Origin: JANLVI01 sp031363915 | GTDB taxonomy: Bacteria > Vulcanimicrobiota > Vulcanimicrobiia > Vulcanimicrobiales > Vulcanimicrobiaceae | Assembly (NCBI GenBank): GCA_031363915.1 | Contig: JANLVI010000026.1 | Span: 93,197-157,196 of the forward strand | Reading direction: 5' to 3' | Length of the DNA: 64,000 nt | Shown here: one piece after another, positions 9,227 through 18,341 of the stretch | Layout: the number at the start of each line of letters is the position of its first letter | Numbering within the stretch: the first letter of the stretch is position 1 | The notes under the pieces: generated by a model | The model's input: only the letters and a program-made list of their open reading frames with translations | The model's database searches: none | Told to the model about the DNA's origin: nothing | Made by a program: the position numbers and the translations under genes

Positions 9227-11410
9227 ATGAGACGGTACTGGGCGATCGCGCTTTCCCTGCTCCTGGCCGCTAGCGCAAACATGCCGACGCATGCTGCTGA
9301 CTTGGGACCGCTGCTCGGGTTTTCCGCGGATACGGGTAGTGCTGAGCGAACGCGCGAGGCAACTTTCGATGCCGCACTCAGCGCGGCCAATCAGCGCGCC
9401 TGGATGCAGCGCATGTCTGCCCGTCCGCACCACGTCGGCTCGCCGCTCGATAAGGCGAACGCGGAATTCATCGCGTCGCTCTATCGAAGTTGGGGCTACG
9501 AGACTCGCATCGAACGTTTCACGTCGCTCTTCCCGACACCGAAGTTGCGCACGCTCGAGTTGATCGCGCCGACTTACGTACGCGCGAAATTGTTTGAACC
9601 GCCGATCCCCGGCGATCGCACCTCCGCTCAAGCCGACCGTCTGCCGTCCTACAACGCGTACTCGATCGACGGCGACGTGACCGCACCGCTCGTGTACGTC
9701 AACTATGGTGTTCCCGCGGACTACGACATCCTCGCGCGCCACGGCATCGACGTGCGCGGGAAGATCGTCATCGCCCGTTTCGGTCACTCGTGGCGCGGTG
9801 TGAAGCCTCTCGTGGCTGCCGAACACGGCGCCGTCGGTTGCCTCATCTTTTCCGATCCCGCCGACGACGGTTACACCGTGGGCGATGCGTATCCGAAAGG
9901 CACGGCGCGTAGCGCCGATGCGGTTCAGCGCGGCTCGGTAATGGACTGGCAGACGCGACCGGGCGATCCGAGCGCCGACCGTTCCGTGCTCACGAAGATT
10001 CCAACCTTACCGATTTCATCAAACGATGCGCGTCCGCTGCTCGCGGCGCTCGGCGGTGCGGTCGTGCCGGCAGATTGGCGCGGTGCGGTTCCGCTGACGT
10101 ATCATTTCGGCGACGGCAAAGCGCGCGTGCATCTGCAGGTTGCGTTCAACTGGACGACGGCACCGCTCTACGACGTGATTGCGACGCTGCGCGGCGGCGA
10201 ATTGCCGGACGAATGGGTCGTGCGCGGCAACCATCATGACGGCTGGGTGCACGGGGCCGAAGATCCGCTCTCCGGACAAGTCGCGATGCTCGAAGAAGCG
10301 CGCGCAATCGCCATGCTTGCGAAAGCCGGTTCGCAACCGCGACGTACGGTGATGTTTGCGTCGTGGGATGGCGAGGAGCCGGGACTGCTCGGCTCGACTG
10401 CATGGACGACCGCGCACGCCGATGACCTGCAGCGTCATGCGGTCATCTATGTTAATACCGATACCGACGATCGCGGCATCCTCACGGGCGACGGCTCCTC
10501 GGTTCTTACCGCGCTCTTCAATTCCGTTGCGCGCGATGTCATCGATCCCGAACGTCACGTAAGTGCGTTCGAACGCGCCCGCGACGCGCAAATGGTCAGC
10601 GGCAATCGGGCTTTTGCCGACCTCGACACCGATCTCGCTCTCGATCCGCTCGGTTCGGGCTCCGACTTCAATCCGTTCTCCGCCCACCTCGGGATCGAGA
10701 CGATCGATTTTGCCTACGGCGGCGAACCGATCGGCGGCCTTTATCATTCCAACTACGATTCGTTCGATGCGTTCACGCGGCTCGACGATCCGGGTTTCGC
10801 TTACGGTCTGCTGATGGCAAAAACCGGCGGGCGGATGATCTTACGCACGGCCAACGCCGACGTCTTGCCGTATCGCTTTACGCCGTTTGCAACAGCCGTG
10901 CAAGGCTACGCGAAGAATCTCGATGAGGAAATCGCCACCCTACGCAAGCAGAATCAAACGCGCGCCGCCCTCGCACGGCTTAACGCCTATTCGATTGCAA
11001 GCGATCCGCTCGCGCCGGAAGGAAACGGACGTTTCGGCGATGAGGTGCCAACGTTTGATGTCAGTGAGCTGAGCGATGCCGTCGCCCGTCTGCAAGTCAG
11101 TGCCCGCGCGTGTGATGCACGTTTGGCAAACGCGACCGGGGCGCAAGCGTCTCGTATCGATGCTTTGCTCCGCTCGAGCGAACGGGCGTTGCTCGATCCG
11201 GCGGGACTTCCGCGCCGCCCGTGGATGCGCCACCAAATCATGGCACCGGGTCGCTACACCGGCTACACATCGAAAACGTTTCCATACGCCCGCGAAGCGA
11301 TCGAAGCCGGCAAGTGGGAAGAAGCCCGCACCGGTATCACAACGATCGCCGCCGCCCTCAATCGCTACAGCGACATCATCGACCAAACAACAAAATCACT
11401 CTCACCGTAG
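9227..11410 (+). CDS. Exported M28 metallopeptidase, glutamate carboxypeptidase II-like
   Basis: A 727-aa protein with an N-terminal signal peptide (cleavage near THA-ADL). Domain order matches the PSMA/NAALADase family: PA domain (about 150-260, with VNYG and GKIVIARFG), M28 zinc peptidase (about 300-530) and a C-terminal transferrin-receptor-like dimerisation domain (about 590-725). Zinc and catalytic motifs visible: GNHHDGW, SWDGEEPGLLGS, NTDTDDRG and YHSNYDSFDAF. It probably trims exported peptides in the periplasm or outside the cell. It starts 1 bp after the aminotransferase stop, so it may be cotranscribed with dapD although no functional link is evident. Confidence 0.9.
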   Translation: MRRYWAIALSLLLAASANMPTHAADLGPLLGFSADTGSAERTREATFDAALSAANQRAWMQRMSARPHHVGSPLDKANAEFIASLYRSWGYETRIERFTSLFPTPKLRTLELIAPTYVRAKLFEPPIPGDRTSAQADRLPSYNAYSIDGDVTAPLVYVNYGVPADYDILARHGIDVRGKIVIARFGHSWRGVKPLVAAEHGAVGCLIFSDPADDGYTVGDAYPKGTARSADAVQRGSVMDWQTRPGDPSADRSVLTKIPTLPISSNDARPLLAALGGAVVPADWRGAVPLTYHFGDGKARVHLQVAFNWTTAPLYDVIATLRGGELPDEWVVRGNHHDGWVHGAEDPLSGQVAMLEEARAIAMLAKAGSQPRRTVMFASWDGEEPGLLGSTAWTTAHADDLQRHAVIYVNTDTDDRGILTGDGSSVLTALFNSVARDVIDPERHVSAFERARDAQMVSGNRAFADLDTDLALDPLGSGSDFNPFSAHLGIETIDFAYGGEPIGGLYHSNYDSFDAFTRLDDPGFAYGLLMAKTGGRMILRTANADVLPYRFTPFATAVQGYAKNLDEEIATLRKQNQTRAALARLNAYSIASDPLAPEGNGRFGDEVPTFDVSELSDAVARLQVSARACDARLANATGAQASRIDALLRSSERALLDPAGLPRRPWMRHQIMAPGRYTGYTSKTFPYAREAIEAGKWEEARTGITTIAAALNRYSDIIDQTTKSLSP

Positions 11411-11504
11411 CCGCGCTCTATCGACCCGGCTTTGCGAACGTGAACCGACACCATGCAACCGGAATCCGCGGACCCAGGTGGCGTCAGCGCGCGAACAAGT
11501 CGGG

Positions 11505-11621
11505 TGTCGTTGTTTTTTCGGCCGATTCGCCTTGCGTACGTGCTCCGCGAAGCGCCGAAATATGAGCGGATCAACCGCCCTCGGGTTCCGGTTCGAGAAC
11601 CGCGACATACGTGCGCTCCAT
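11505..11621 (-). pseudogene. HicB-type antitoxin remnant
   Basis: Reading the minus strand from ATG 11621 gives MERTYVAVLEPEPEGG, a TGA stop, then SAHISALRGARTQGESAE. This is the first 35 or so residues of a HicB antitoxin, where the usual pattern is YxVVLEPxxEGGYxVxVPALPGxxTQGxxxEEA. The TGA replaces the expected aromatic residue, and nothing HicB-like follows the E. No hicA is recognisable nearby. It lies just downstream of the M16 peptidase stop, in the convergent gap with the M28 peptidase gene, and is read as a decayed toxin-antitoxin locus. Short, so moderate confidence. Confidence 0.55.
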
Positions 11622-11638
11622 GTCGGGTTTGTTCAACG

Positions 11639-14317
11639 TCAGAACTTCGGTCCCGTGTAGACCTCGACCATGCGGTCGGGGTGGATATAGGTTTTTGCCA
11701 CGCGGAGGATGTCGGCGGGTGTGATCGCGTTGTAGTGCGAGCCGAGGTCTGCGTAGTAATCGAGCGGGAGACGGTTCATCGCGATGTTCTCGACGCGCCC
11801 GACGAGAGCGCCGGTTGATTCTTCGGAGACGAGGGCGCCGGCGATGATTTTGGTGCGTGCTCGCGCGACTTCGTCGGCGGTTACCGGCGTCGTGCGGATG
11901 CGGTTGAGTTCCGTTTTTACCACCGCATCCGCGGAGCGGACGTTTTTCGGATTGGAGCTAAACGTAATGGCGAAGAGTCCGCGGTCGCGGCTCACGTCGA
12001 GCGTGCTCGAGATGCCGTAGACGAAGCCGCGTTTGGTGCGGAGTTCGTCCATCAGTCGCGTGTCGAACGATCCGCCGCCGCCGAGGATGCCGCTGAGCAC
12101 GTTGAACGAGTAGAAGTCGGGATTGCTGCGCGTGACCGCGTTTTCGCCGAGTTGCACCGAAACCGCGTCGCGCTCCGCGGCGACGCGCTGCTTTCCCGGA
12201 TGCGTCGGCGGGACCGGCGGCAACGTGATGCTCGGGGTTGCGCCTTCGTTTTGCCACGAGCCGAACGTTTGCTCGATTTCGGCGCGCACATCTTCGGGCT
12301 TTACGTCGCCGACGACGGCAATCGTGGTGAGGTCGGGACGGAAATAGCGGTGTTCGTAGGCAACTAAATCTTCGCGCGAAATACTGCGAATACTGGCGAG
12401 CGAATCTTCACGCAGGGTCGGATCGCCCGTCGGTAAGAGCAGATGCGAAAAGGCTCGCGAAGTCAGGTAGTCGGGGTCGCTCGTGCGCTGCGGGATCGCG
12501 GCGAGTTCTTGCGCGCGTAAGAGCTCGAGATATTGCTCCGGAAACGTCGGATTGCGCTCGCCGTCGGCGAGGACTGCGAGTAGCGCGGGAAGATCGTGCG
12601 CGAGTCCGTGCGAATCGAAGCTCGTGCCGAAATCGATCGAGGCCCCGAGCTCGTCGGCGACTTTTCTCTGCGCATCGAAATCGTATTTTGCACTGCCATA
12701 CGAGAGCAGACCGGCCGCAAACGAGCCGACGCCTTCTTTTCCTTGCGCTTCGAACGCGGGCGAGCCGTCGATCGTGCCGCTCACAAAGACGGTGGGATTG
12801 GTGTGCACTTCCTGGACGAAGATTCGCAATCCGTTCGCTAGCACGAACGCCGTGGGTTGGACTTTGCTGCGAATCGCAACGGGCGCGCGTAGGGCGGCTT
12901 TGACCCAGGGGGCTTGCACGATCGGACCGCTCGGTGCACGTTTTGAAAAGTTATCGGAGACGCTGCTCGCCGCCGTGCCGGCCTCGCCTTTCGCATTCGC
13001 GGCGCGTGGGATCAGCGTGCCGACGACGCTCGGCTCGTTCAAATACATTTTTAGTGCGGCGTCGATGTCGGCGGGTTTGAGCGCCGCAACTTCGGCGTCG
13101 TCGATCGCCGGATCGGCGATGCCTTCGATGGCGATCGCGGCGCCGTAGCGATCGCCGAGACCCGCGATCGAATCGCGCGCGAAGATCGCCTGCGTCGCCG
13201 CGGCGCCTTTTGCAGCGGCCAGCAACTCCGGATCGACGCCCGTCGTGCGCAACTGCGCGAGCGTCGTCTCGTACGCCGCACGCGCTTGGGCGGCCGTGTG
13301 GCCGGGCGTGATCGAGAACGTCACGTGCAAGAGCCCCGAGCGTAGCGTCGTCTCGCTGGAGGCGGAATAGCTGAGCGTGAGTTTGCTCAAGACGAGCGAT
13401 TTATAAAATGGTGAGCGGTCGCTGCTCATCACCGATGCGAGGACCTGCGGGGCTGTCGAGGCGTCATCGCCGGAGCCCGGGATTCGGTAAGCGAGGTCGA
13501 CGACTTCATACGGCGTATCGCCCGTGATGCTGACGGTGCTCGCGTTTGCAGCGGGTGGCGGCGAAGGGAGCGATTTCTGCGGCAGCGTTTTCGCTTTGAT
13601 CGGACCGAACCAGCGTTCCGCCATTTCGAACGCGTCGCCCGCTCGTACGTCGCCGGTGATGACGAGCGTCGCGTTGTTCGGCGCGTAGTATTCGTCGTAG
13701 TAGCGTTTGATATCGGCGACGGACGCCTTCGCGACGTCGGCGCGACGGCCGAGAGCCGTGAGTGCGAACGGTGAACCCGCGAAGGCTTTCGTGCGGATCG
13801 CATCCCCGAGCTTGAAGTTTGGATTGCTGAAATCGCCGTCGATCTCGCCGAGTACCGCACCGCGTTCGAGTTTCCAATCGGCCTCCCGCAGAGCGAGATT
13901 CGTCATGCGATCGGCCTCGATGCGGATTGCAAGTTCGAGCCGATCGGCGGGGACGACGAAATAGTAGCGCGTGTAGTCGTTGTCGGTATTCGCATTCATT
14001 ACAGCGCCTAAGCGCGCCGGAATGTCATCGAGTCCGCTGCCCGAGAGTGCGGGCGTGCCGCGGAACATCATGTGTTCGAGCGCGTGCGCGAGGCCCGTTT
14101 TCCCCGGCGTCTCTTGCAGGCTGCCGAAGTGATAGTAGATCGAACTCTGCACGACCGAGGCGGCGTGATCCTCGACGACAACGATTTTGAGGCCGTTGGC
14201 CAGCGTCTTGGTTTGGGCAGCATTCGGGGTCAGTGTTGGCGCCGCGCTCTGTCCCTCGAGGCCCAGCGGCAGAAGCGCGACGCTCAGGACGAGCGCGAGA
14301 AGTCGACGATTGATCAC
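11639..14317 (-). CDS. Exported M16 zinc peptidase, two-domain (pitrilysin/processing peptidase type)
   Basis: An 892-aa protein beginning at GTG 14317 with a signal peptide (cleavage near residues 20-24). The first M16 domain (about 33-260) has the inverted zinc motif HALEH (78-82) and the downstream glutamate in GAVLGEIDGDF; an M16C domain follows, and a second M16/M16C pair (about 475-890) lacks the HxxEH motif, as is normal for the regulatory half. The second half keeps the GGSFDTRLMDELR-type region of the family. Likely periplasmic peptide or protein degradation. It is 33 bp downstream of the formimidoyltransferase stop and may share its transcript. Confidence 0.92.
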   Translation of the reverse strand: MINRRLLALVLSVALLPLGLEGQSAAPTLTPNAAQTKTLANGLKIVVVEDHAASVVQSSIYYHFGSLQETPGKTGLAHALEHMMFRGTPALSGSGLDDIPARLGAVMNANTDNDYTRYYFVVPADRLELAIRIEADRMTNLALREADWKLERGAVLGEIDGDFSNPNFKLGDAIRTKAFAGSPFALTALGRRADVAKASVADIKRYYDEYYAPNNATLVITGDVRAGDAFEMAERWFGPIKAKTLPQKSLPSPPPAANASTVSITGDTPYEVVDLAYRIPGSGDDASTAPQVLASVMSSDRSPFYKSLVLSKLTLSYSASSETTLRSGLLHVTFSITPGHTAAQARAAYETTLAQLRTTGVDPELLAAAKGAAATQAIFARDSIAGLGDRYGAAIAIEGIADPAIDDAEVAALKPADIDAALKMYLNEPSVVGTLIPRAANAKGEAGTAASSVSDNFSKRAPSGPIVQAPWVKAALRAPVAIRSKVQPTAFVLANGLRIFVQEVHTNPTVFVSGTIDGSPAFEAQGKEGVGSFAAGLLSYGSAKYDFDAQRKVADELGASIDFGTSFDSHGLAHDLPALLAVLADGERNPTFPEQYLELLRAQELAAIPQRTSDPDYLTSRAFSHLLLPTGDPTLREDSLASIRSISREDLVAYEHRYFRPDLTTIAVVGDVKPEDVRAEIEQTFGSWQNEGATPSITLPPVPPTHPGKQRVAAERDAVSVQLGENAVTRSNPDFYSFNVLSGILGGGGSFDTRLMDELRTKRGFVYGISSTLDVSRDRGLFAITFSSNPKNVRSADAVVKTELNRIRTTPVTADEVARARTKIIAGALVSEESTGALVGRVENIAMNRLPLDYYADLGSHYNAITPADILRVAKTYIHPDRMVEVYTGPKF

Positions 14318-14350
14318 CGGCTTTCGTTCGCGTCTGCGGCACGCGCCCCC

Positions 14351-15217
14351 TCAGGAGCGGTCGTCGACCTCATCGTCGACACCTAAGTAGTAACGCGCGG
14401 TTCGCTCGATCGCGCGGCGCGGTGCAAGCCCGATGAGTTCGGAACGACGCACCGCGACGCCGTGCTGTGCGGCAAGCGACCGCACGAGTTCGGTGATGCG
14501 ATAGAGCGGCAACGCGTCGATATCGGTCACGTTAAACGATACCTGCACGCGCTCGTCATCGAGTCGCATCGCGAGTGCCTTGAGCGTTCGCAGACCGCCG
14601 TCACGGCCGCGCAGCAGGCGTGCGATCGCCGCTGCGACGCGTAGGTCGCTCGTCGCGAGTTCCACGTTGAAGGCAATGAGGAACGCTCGCGCACCGACGG
14701 CGCTTGCGCCCGCCTCGACGTGCATGTGGTCGCCGAAGTCGGGCTCCCAGAGCGGGTCGAGCATGCGCGTTGCGAGTGCCTCGAATTCGCCGCGTCGTAC
14801 GTCGGCTAAGTTTTCGCGCTGGCTCGTGCGGGCGGCCGCGCCGTAAAGATAAGAGGGGACGTGCAATTCGGTCCAAAGCCGTTCGGCGGCCGTCGTCGCG
14901 AGATGCACGGCTTCGGCGAGCGTCGATTTGCCGAGCGGCACGAACGGCAGGACGTCGAGTGCGCCGATGCGCGGATGTTCGCCGCGATGCGTGCGCAGGT
15001 CGATTCGTTCGACGGCAACGGCGGCGATCGCGAGCGCCGCATCGACCACTTGCGGTCCCGTACCGATTGCGGTAATGACACTGCGATGGTGCGCGGGGTC
15101 GCTCGTCGTGTGCACGACGCGCGCGCCCGTTTTCTCGGCCGCGTCGGCACAGGCAGCAATCACTGCCGCATCGCGTCCCTCCGAGATATTGGGAACGATC
15201 TCGAAGAGCGCACTCAA
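14351..15217 (-). CDS. ftcD: Glutamate formimidoyltransferase
   Basis: Transfers the formimino group between N-formimidoyl-glutamate and tetrahydrofolate. The 288-aa protein begins with EIVPNISEGRD, the family signature, and carries DPAHHRSVIT and GEHPRIGALDVLPFVP, both substrate/folate contacts. It holds only the transferase domain (about 300 aa); the cyclodeaminase domain of eukaryotic FTCD is absent. No histidine-utilisation genes are adjacent, so its substrate supply here is unknown. Start overlaps the radA stop by 4 bp, indicating coupled translation. Confidence 0.88.
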   Translation of the reverse strand: MSALFEIVPNISEGRDAAVIAACADAAEKTGARVVHTTSDPAHHRSVITAIGTGPQVVDAALAIAAVAVERIDLRTHRGEHPRIGALDVLPFVPLGKSTLAEAVHLATTAAERLWTELHVPSYLYGAAARTSQRENLADVRRGEFEALATRMLDPLWEPDFGDHMHVEAGASAVGARAFLIAFNVELATSDLRVAAAIARLLRGRDGGLRTLKALAMRLDDERVQVSFNVTDIDALPLYRITELVRSLAAQHGVAVRRSELIGLAPRRAIERTARYYLGVDDEVDDRS

Positions 15218-16575
15218 TCAAGCGCCGCCCGCACCGCTTGCGCGATGTCGCGCACTTCGTGCATGCCGGTTCCCGGGTGGCCCGCTTTGGAACGCGGCAC
15301 GACGAATTCACGGAATCCGAGTTTCTGCGCCTCGCCGATGCGGCGCGTCCCTTGCGAGACGCTGCGGATTTCCCCCGAGAGTCCGATTTCCCCGAAGGCG
15401 ACGGCGTCGCTTGACATGGGCACGTTGCGAAACGCCGAGGCAATCGCAAGCGCGATCCCAAGATCGGCGGCGGGTTCGCTGACCCGCAGGCCGCCTGCTA
15501 CCGAGGCATAGATATCGTGTCCGCCGAGGGCCATCCCCGCGCGCCTTTCGAGGACCGCGATGATCATGGCGAGGCGCGCCTGATCCAAATTTGCCGCGAG
15601 CCGCCGCGGCGTGCCGTAGGACGTTTCGCCGACGAGCGCTTGGATTTCGACCAGCACCGGACGCGAGCCGACGAGCGAGGGGACGATGCACGAGCCGCTC
15701 GGCCGTTCGCCGCGCCCTTCCAAAAAAATGGACGACGGATTCTTGATCTCGTGCAGGCCGCGTTCGTCCATCGAGAAGACGCAGATCTCGTCGGCCGAGC
15801 CGAAACGATTCTTGTAGGCGCGCACGATGCGGTAGTCGCCGCTGTTGTCGCCCTCGAAGTAGAGCACCGTATCGACGAGATGTTCGAGCAGGCGCGGCCC
15901 CGCAATCGTGCCGTCTTTTGTTACGTGTCCGACGACGAAGGTCGCGCAATCGGTGCGTTTGGCAAACTCCATTAAGAGCTGGGCGCAGTCGCGTACTTGC
16001 GAGACGCTGCCCGCGTACGAATCGACCTCGGGGATCCACACGGTTTGAATCGAGTCGACGATCAGGAACTGCGGACGCCGAGTCTCGAGTTCGGCGAGAA
16101 TCGCGCGCAGATTCGTCTCGGCGTAGACGAGCACGTTGTCGCCGACGCCGAGCCGCTGCGCGCGCATCTTCGTCTGCGCCGCCGATTCTTCGCCGCATAC
16201 GTATACGGCGGTCGCGCCGGATTCAGCGATGGTTTGCGCGATCTGCAGCAGCAGCGTCGATTTCCCGGCGCCGGGCGGGCCGCCGAGTAAGACGAGCGAG
16301 CCCGGCACGATGCCGCCGCCGAGCAGCGTATCGAATTCACCGATCCCGGAGCGAAAACGTGCGACCCGCGCGCCGTCGACATCGGCAAGGCGCATCGGCA
16401 CCACCGCCGAGTTGCTCGCGCGCGTTTTCGATTGCTTCACGCCGCGCGTTGCGCTCGCCGTTGGCGCTTCGGCGAACGTGTTCCAGGCCTCGCAGGCGGG
16501 ACAGCGGCCCTCCCAGCGGGCGGATTCATGACCGCATGCCGTACAGAAGAACAGACTCGCCTTCGATTTCGCCAT
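15214..16575 (-). CDS. radA: DNA repair protein RadA (Sms)
   Basis: RecA-related branch-migration ATPase used in recombination and repair. 453 aa: an N-terminal zinc finger with Cys 11, 14, 25 and 28 (CTAC and CPAC), Walker A GPPGAGKST (99-107), the RadA-specific KNRFG motif, and a C-terminal Lon-protease-like domain. I start it at ATG 16575, giving MAKSKASLFF directly before the zinc finger; the frame stays open for another 450 bases upstream, but that stretch lies opposite the TonB-like gene and has no conserved content. First gene of the radA-ftcD-M16 unit and divergent from the TonB-like gene with 57 bp between starts. Confidence 0.95.
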   Translation of the reverse strand: MAKSKASLFFCTACGHESARWEGRCPACEAWNTFAEAPTASATRGVKQSKTRASNSAVVPMRLADVDGARVARFRSGIGEFDTLLGGGIVPGSLVLLGGPPGAGKSTLLLQIAQTIAESGATAVYVCGEESAAQTKMRAQRLGVGDNVLVYAETNLRAILAELETRRPQFLIVDSIQTVWIPEVDSYAGSVSQVRDCAQLLMEFAKRTDCATFVVGHVTKDGTIAGPRLLEHLVDTVLYFEGDNSGDYRIVRAYKNRFGSADEICVFSMDERGLHEIKNPSSIFLEGRGERPSGSCIVPSLVGSRPVLVEIQALVGETSYGTPRRLAANLDQARLAMIIAVLERRAGMALGGHDIYASVAGGLRVSEPAADLGIALAIASAFRNVPMSSDAVAFGEIGLSGEIRSVSQGTRRIGEAQKLGFREFVVPRSKAGHPGTGMHEVRDIAQAVRAALD

Positions 16576-16632
16576 TGCCTCATTGCTTCGGCGAGAAGTT
16601 GCGGACGCCCGGTCCGTCGTACATCGCGCCCC

Positions 16633-17025
16633 ATGCGTTTCCTCGGCTCGCTTATCGTCCCACTGCTGGTAATCTTCGCACTGCCGGCGCTCGCCGACAC
16701 TCCGGCGTGTACGGAACCCAATCGCGCGCCGAAGGTGATCGCGACCATCCGACCGAGCGATCCGGCCGAAGCCGTCAAACAAAAACTCAAGGGGAGCGTC
16801 GAGGTCATTATTCGTCTTGCCGACGACGGGACGGTGCGAGTCGCGACGGCTTCGAGCGGTCCGGAGCTTCTGCGCAAATCGGCCGAAGACGTTGCGCGCC
16901 GCACGACGTTCGAGCCGGAACTGAAACACTGCATCAAGGCCGGCGGCCTGTATACCTTCGTCGTCGAGTACGACTACACGAATCCGCCACCGACGTCGTC
17001 GCCCGCGCCCAAACCGACGCGGTAA
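16633..17025 (+). CDS. Exported TonB C-terminal-domain-like protein
   Basis: A 130-aa protein with a signal peptide (MRFLGSLIVPLLVIFALPALA) followed by a compact domain of the TonB C-terminal type: a GSVEVIIRLADDG strand pair and an ArrTTFEPEL segment, ending in a Pro/Ser/Lys tail. Two cysteines (CTEP and HCIK) could form a disulphide. It lacks the N-terminal membrane anchor and proline spacer of a true TonB, so energy transduction is unlikely. Isolated small TonB-domain proteins are common in diderms; the role is unknown. It sits 39 bp upstream of cmk. Confidence 0.75.
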   Translation: MRFLGSLIVPLLVIFALPALADTPACTEPNRAPKVIATIRPSDPAEAVKQKLKGSVEVIIRLADDGTVRVATASSGPELLRKSAEDVARRTTFEPELKHCIKAGGLYTFVVEYDYTNPPPTSSPAPKPTR

Positions 17026-17064
17026 AAGCAATTCGCCGGAGCGGGGCGAACTTCGCTTGCCGAC

Positions 17065-17742
17065 ATGGCGGTTCGAATTTCCGTTGCCCTCGACGGTCCC
17101 TCGGCGAGCGGCAAGACCACCGTCGCGAAGCGGTTGGCGCGCGAGGTCGGATATCTCTACCTCGACACGGGTGCGATGTATCGTGCCGTCGCGCTCCTGG
17201 CGCTACGCAACGCCGTGGAAGTCGATAGCGACGAGGCGCTCGCCGATCTTGTCGCGACGCATCCGATCCGCATCGACGCCGATCCGGCGACGGTCGCGGG
17301 TTACCGCGTGTTCGTCGACGACCACGACGTGAGCGAGCAACTCACCGCGCCCGACGTGACGGCTGCCGTCTCGAGCGTCGCCGCGCAGCCGCACGTGCGC
17401 GCCGCGCTCGTTCAGCGCCAGCGCCAGATCGCCGAACGCGGGCCGGTCGTCATGGCCGGCCGCGACATCGGCACGGTCGTGCTGCCGGACTCGGAATACA
17501 AATTTTTCCTGACCGCATCGCTCGACGAACGCGCGAAGCGGCGGCTAGTGGAATTGATGGACGCGGGCGTACACACGGACGAAGGACACGTGCGCGCGCA
17601 ACTCGCCGAGCGCGACCGCATCGATGAATCGCGAGTGAACTCGCCTCTCCGACCGGATGCAAACGCGCTGATCATCGACTCGACCGATATCGACGCCGAT
17701 GAAGTGGTCCGCCGGATGCTCGTGCACATGGGCCGCGCATGA
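17065..17742 (+). CDS. cmk: Cytidylate kinase
   Basis: Phosphorylates CMP/dCMP with ATP. 225 aa with P-loop GPSASGKTT near the N-terminus, the CMP-binding LDTGAMYRAVAL and GRDIGTVVLPDSEYKFFLTAS, and the lid-region ERDRIDESR. Length matches bacterial Cmk. It overlaps plsC by 4 bp, and the order cmk-plsC-ispH is one seen often in Clostridia and relatives. Confidence 0.96.
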   Translation: MAVRISVALDGPSASGKTTVAKRLAREVGYLYLDTGAMYRAVALLALRNAVEVDSDEALADLVATHPIRIDADPATVAGYRVFVDDHDVSEQLTAPDVTAAVSSVAAQPHVRAALVQRQRQIAERGPVVMAGRDIGTVVLPDSEYKFFLTASLDERAKRRLVELMDAGVHTDEGHVRAQLAERDRIDESRVNSPLRPDANALIIDSTDIDADEVVRRMLVHMGRA

Positions 17743-18341
17743 CCGCCTACGATATCGCGCGCGGCGGTCTCAATCTGTTCATGCGCTCGCTCTGGCGTAT
17801 GGAGGTCACCGGCCTCGACAACGTCCCGATGACGGGGCCACTCGTCGTTGCCTGCAACCACGTCTCGTACTTCGACCCGGTAGCGCTGGGATGTGCGCTC
17901 CCACGGCCGCTCTGGTACATGGCCAAATCCGAGCTCTTCGAGATTCCGGTCCTCGGACCGGCGATTGCCCTTGTGAACGCCTTCCCGGTCGACCGCAGCA
18001 AAGGCGGGCTCGCCGCGATCCGCAAGTCTGTCTCTATCTTAAAAGAAAGCAAGGCGATCGGGATCTTCCCCGAGGGCACGCGCAACCTCAAAGGCGAGGC
18101 CGAGGAAAAGGGCGGCGCTGCCCTGCTCGCCTCGCTTGCCGGGGCGCTCGTGCTCCCTGCGGCCGTCGCCGGGACCGCCCGGGCGGGCAAACTGGGCAAA
18201 ATACGGGTCGCGTTCGGCGTACCGATCCGGGTCGAGCGGAACCGAAAAGCGGCGGGAGGCGATCTGGAGAAGTGGACCCATGAAATCATGAGCCGCATTC
18301 GCGGACTCGAGGAGCAAATCGGTGCACATTCGGCGGGCTAA
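17739..18341 (+). CDS. plsC: 1-acyl-sn-glycerol-3-phosphate acyltransferase
   Basis: Adds the second acyl chain to lysophosphatidic acid at the membrane. 200 aa with the catalytic HX4D motif in CNHVSYFDP (about residues 45-53) and the substrate-binding FPEGTRNLKG. A short N-terminal hydrophobic stretch may dip into the membrane. Starts within the cmk stop (ATGA) and ends inside the ispH reading frame, a tight three-gene overlap. Together with plsX at 30315 it provides phosphatidic acid synthesis; plsY is not in the window. Confidence 0.94.
   Translation: MTAYDIARGGLNLFMRSLWRMEVTGLDNVPMTGPLVVACNHVSYFDPVALGCALPRPLWYMAKSELFEIPVLGPAIALVNAFPVDRSKGGLAAIRKSVSILKESKAIGIFPEGTRNLKGEAEEKGGAALLASLAGALVLPAAVAGTARAGKLGKIRVAFGVPIRVERNRKAAGGDLEKWTHEIMSRIRGLEEQIGAHSAG

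Noticed and set aside
7621..9390. 589-aa minus-strand open frame over dapD and the aminotransferase
   Set aside because: Shadow of two clear plus-strand genes caused by high GC at third positions; composition dominated by Arg, Asp and His.
11571..11573. TGA in the HicB fragment as selenocysteine
   Set aside because: No SECIS-like need and the fragment ends soon after; pseudogene is simpler.
16576..17031. 152-residue N-terminal extension of RadA
   Set aside because: Antisense to the TonB-like gene, Arg-rich, and lies before a perfect RadA start and zinc finger.
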